This document shows, in pieces, positions 61,379-64,000 of a stretch of DNA of 64,000 nt (its first letter is position 1; each line of letters begins with the position of its first letter). Source of the stretch: DASRFA01 sp035651755 (lineage in GTDB: Bacteria > Desulfobacterota > Binatia > UBA12015); the NCBI GenBank assembly GCA_035651755.1, contig DASRFA010000056.1, positions 434,001 to 498,000 on the forward strand, in the 5' to 3' direction. The notes under the pieces are model-generated. The model was not told the origin of the DNA. It worked only from the letters and a program-made list of their open reading frames with translations, and searched no databases. The translations under genes were made by a program, and so were the position numbers.

Positions 61379-61669
61379 ATGAAGATCCGTCCACTGCAGG
61401 ACCGCGTGATCGTCCGGCGTGTCCAGGAAGAGGAGAAGACGAAGGGTGGGATCATCATCCCGGACACCGCGAAGGAGAAGCCCCAGGAGGGCAAGGTGGT
61501 CGCGGTCGGCAAGGGCAAGGTCGACGAGGACGGCAAGGTCCGGCCACTCGACGTGAAGGCCGGTGACCGCATCTTGTTCGGGAAGTACTCCGGCACCGAG
61601 ATCAAGATCGAGGGCGAGGAGCACCTGATCCTGCGCGAGGACGACATCCTCGGCGTTCTGGAAGGCTGA
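61379..61669 (+). CDS. groES: Co-chaperonin GroES
   Basis: 96 residues, usual size. The start KIRPLQDRVIVRR and the mobile-loop region (EEEKTKGGIIIPDTAKEKP) are canonical, as is the end (HLILREDDILGVLEG). It caps GroEL. Strong ribosome site AGGAGAGG. 28 bp separate it from groEL, in one operon. Confidence 0.98.
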   Translation: MKIRPLQDRVIVRRVQEEEKTKGGIIIPDTAKEKPQEGKVVAVGKGKVDEDGKVRPLDVKAGDRILFGKYSGTEIKIEGEEHLILREDDILGVLEG

Positions 61670-61697
61670 AGCAAAGCGAGTCGGAGGAAGATCACAG

Positions 61698-63338
<1,641 letters not shown>

Positions 63339-63351
63339 CGTAGGAACGAGC

Positions 63352-63425
63352 GTCGCGGCTCCGGGAGAGGAGCCGCGACGGGGGAAGGGCGCGGGGCGAG
63401 AGCCTCCGCGCCCTTTTTCTTTTTG
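63352..63425 (+). terminator. Double hairpin terminator of groESL
   Basis: An 11-bp perfect stem (GTCGCGGCTCC / GGAGCCGCGAC, 63352-63379, loop GGGAGA) and then a 10-bp stem AAGGGCGCGG/CCGCGCCCTT (63385-63415) with loop GGCGAGAGCCT, followed by TTTCTTTTT: a textbook rho-independent terminator. Confidence 0.92.
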
Positions 63426-63508
63426 GCGCCCGCCGGCGTGCGCAACGCGTATCGCGGCGCGATTCAATTCTGGCGGAAGGTCGACCAGCGGGCGTAGGAT
63501 GGCCAGCC

Positions 63509-64000
63509 ATGTCTCGCGGGATCCTTCTCGGCACCGCCGCGGTCGCGCTGCTCGCGTGTCTCGCCGTCCCGCCGGCGGCGCGCGGCGAGGACCGCGCCGG
63601 GTACCTCCAGCAAAGTCCGGGTGCGGGCGATCCGGCGGACATCGACGCCTGGCGCAAGGGGGACGACCTCGGCGGGCTCACCCCGTACCCGCCCGCGCCG
63701 CCCGGGACGCCGAACCCGGGGAAGCCCCTCTATCTCTTCGGAGGCCGCTTCGGGACGTCGTACGGCGCCCCCGCGCTCGGCATTCCGTTCGCCGAGTGGT
63801 CGCAACGCATGAGGGCACAGCGGGCGTCGGTCGACGCGGCCGCGCGCAGGATGCTCACCGACCGCTTCGACCTCACCTGTCGCACCCGGGAGGGCGTGAC
63901 CATGAGCCGCGCCAAGCCGCAGCCGATCGGGCCGGCGGCGAAGCTTCCTGCCGGCGTCGCGAGCTGGGAGGAGTACGCGGCCCTGCCGCCGGACGAGATC
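63509..64000 (+). CDS. Secreted protein, 3' truncated by window edge
   Basis: 164 codons are visible from the ATG at 63509, open to the window end. Signal peptide (GILLGTAAVALLACLAVPPAARG) then GDPADIDAWRKGDDLGGLTP, GKPLYLFGGRFGTSYGAP, FAEWSQRMRAQRAS and a region with LTCRTREGVTMSRAK. No Cys pair of the CxxCH type is visible in this part, so a c-type cytochrome cannot be claimed. The remainder is needed to name it. It follows the groESL terminator, so it is an independent transcript. Confidence 0.65.
   Translation, partial: MSRGILLGTAAVALLACLAVPPAARGEDRAGYLQQSPGAGDPADIDAWRKGDDLGGLTPYPPAPPGTPNPGKPLYLFGGRFGTSYGAPALGIPFAEWSQRMRAQRASVDAAARRMLTDRFDLTCRTREGVTMSRAKPQPIGPAAKLPAGVASWEEYAALPPDEI

Noticed and set aside
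63509..64000. c-type cytochrome at the window end
   Set aside because: No CxxCH motif in the visible 164 residues.

Overview
The window is about 70% GC, densely packed and entirely bacterial. Outer-membrane and LPS functions (an Omp85-type barrel, a lipid A L-Ara4N operon, muropeptide recycling), several lipoproteins, a sigma-54 response regulator and secreted proteins with myxobacterial-type Cys-rich repeats point to a Gram-negative from the deltaproteobacteria/Myxococcota/Candidatus Binatota neighbourhood. Respiratory complex I and acyl-CoA/CoA-transferase genes suggest a respiring, lipid- or acid-oxidising chemoorganotroph. The placement is inference; no rRNA or ribosomal protein gene is present.

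Layout: 1-3.8 kb two-component genes (truncated histidine kinase, NtrC-type regulator), a PrsW-type protease and a glycine-zipper lipoprotein. 3.9-7.5 kb a GST, a phospholipase D-type enzyme, tRNA-Val(CAC) and two tandem TIMP/NTR-like secreted proteins. 7.6-13.8 kb an acyl-CoA dehydrogenase, a thioredoxin-fold fusion, a sulfatase-like lipoprotein, a serine hydrolase and a UGSC-family selenoprotein whose gene is split by an in-frame TGA followed at once by a SECIS-like hairpin. 14-25.5 kb a 1557-aa subtilase with Cys-rich repeats, MaoC hydratase, PurU, a Cys-rich secreted protein, family B DNA polymerase and a histone H1-like basic protein. 25.6-31.9 kb a zinc dehydrogenase, an ECF sigma factor overlapped by an anti-sigma/AsmA fusion, and an overlapping pair of family III CoA-transferases.

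31.9-41.8 kb (minus strand): two envelope proteins, then the seven peripheral-arm subunits of complex I in the order B-G-I-C-D-E-F without any membrane subunit. 41.9-49.1 kb: an arn operon (B, C, A split into two genes, D, T), nearly every junction overlapping by 4 bp, followed by a small Cys-rich protein. 49.2-55.4 kb: a phasin-like protein, the yggS-proC-yggT cluster in which YggS is fused to Maf, a small secreted protein with a Trp-X-Asn repeat tail, and a lytic transglycosylase that overlaps it. 55.6-60.4 kb: a clostripain-type peptidase and an overlapping Mpl / serine hydrolase / LD-carboxypeptidase muropeptide-recycling operon. 60.6-64 kb: two DUF507 genes, groES-groEL with promoter and terminator, and a truncated secreted protein.

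The most noteworthy items are the UGSC selenoprotein with its recoding element, the W-X-N repeat peptide, the anti-sigma/AsmA and Maf/YggS fusions, the split arnA and the peripheral-arm-only nuo cluster.
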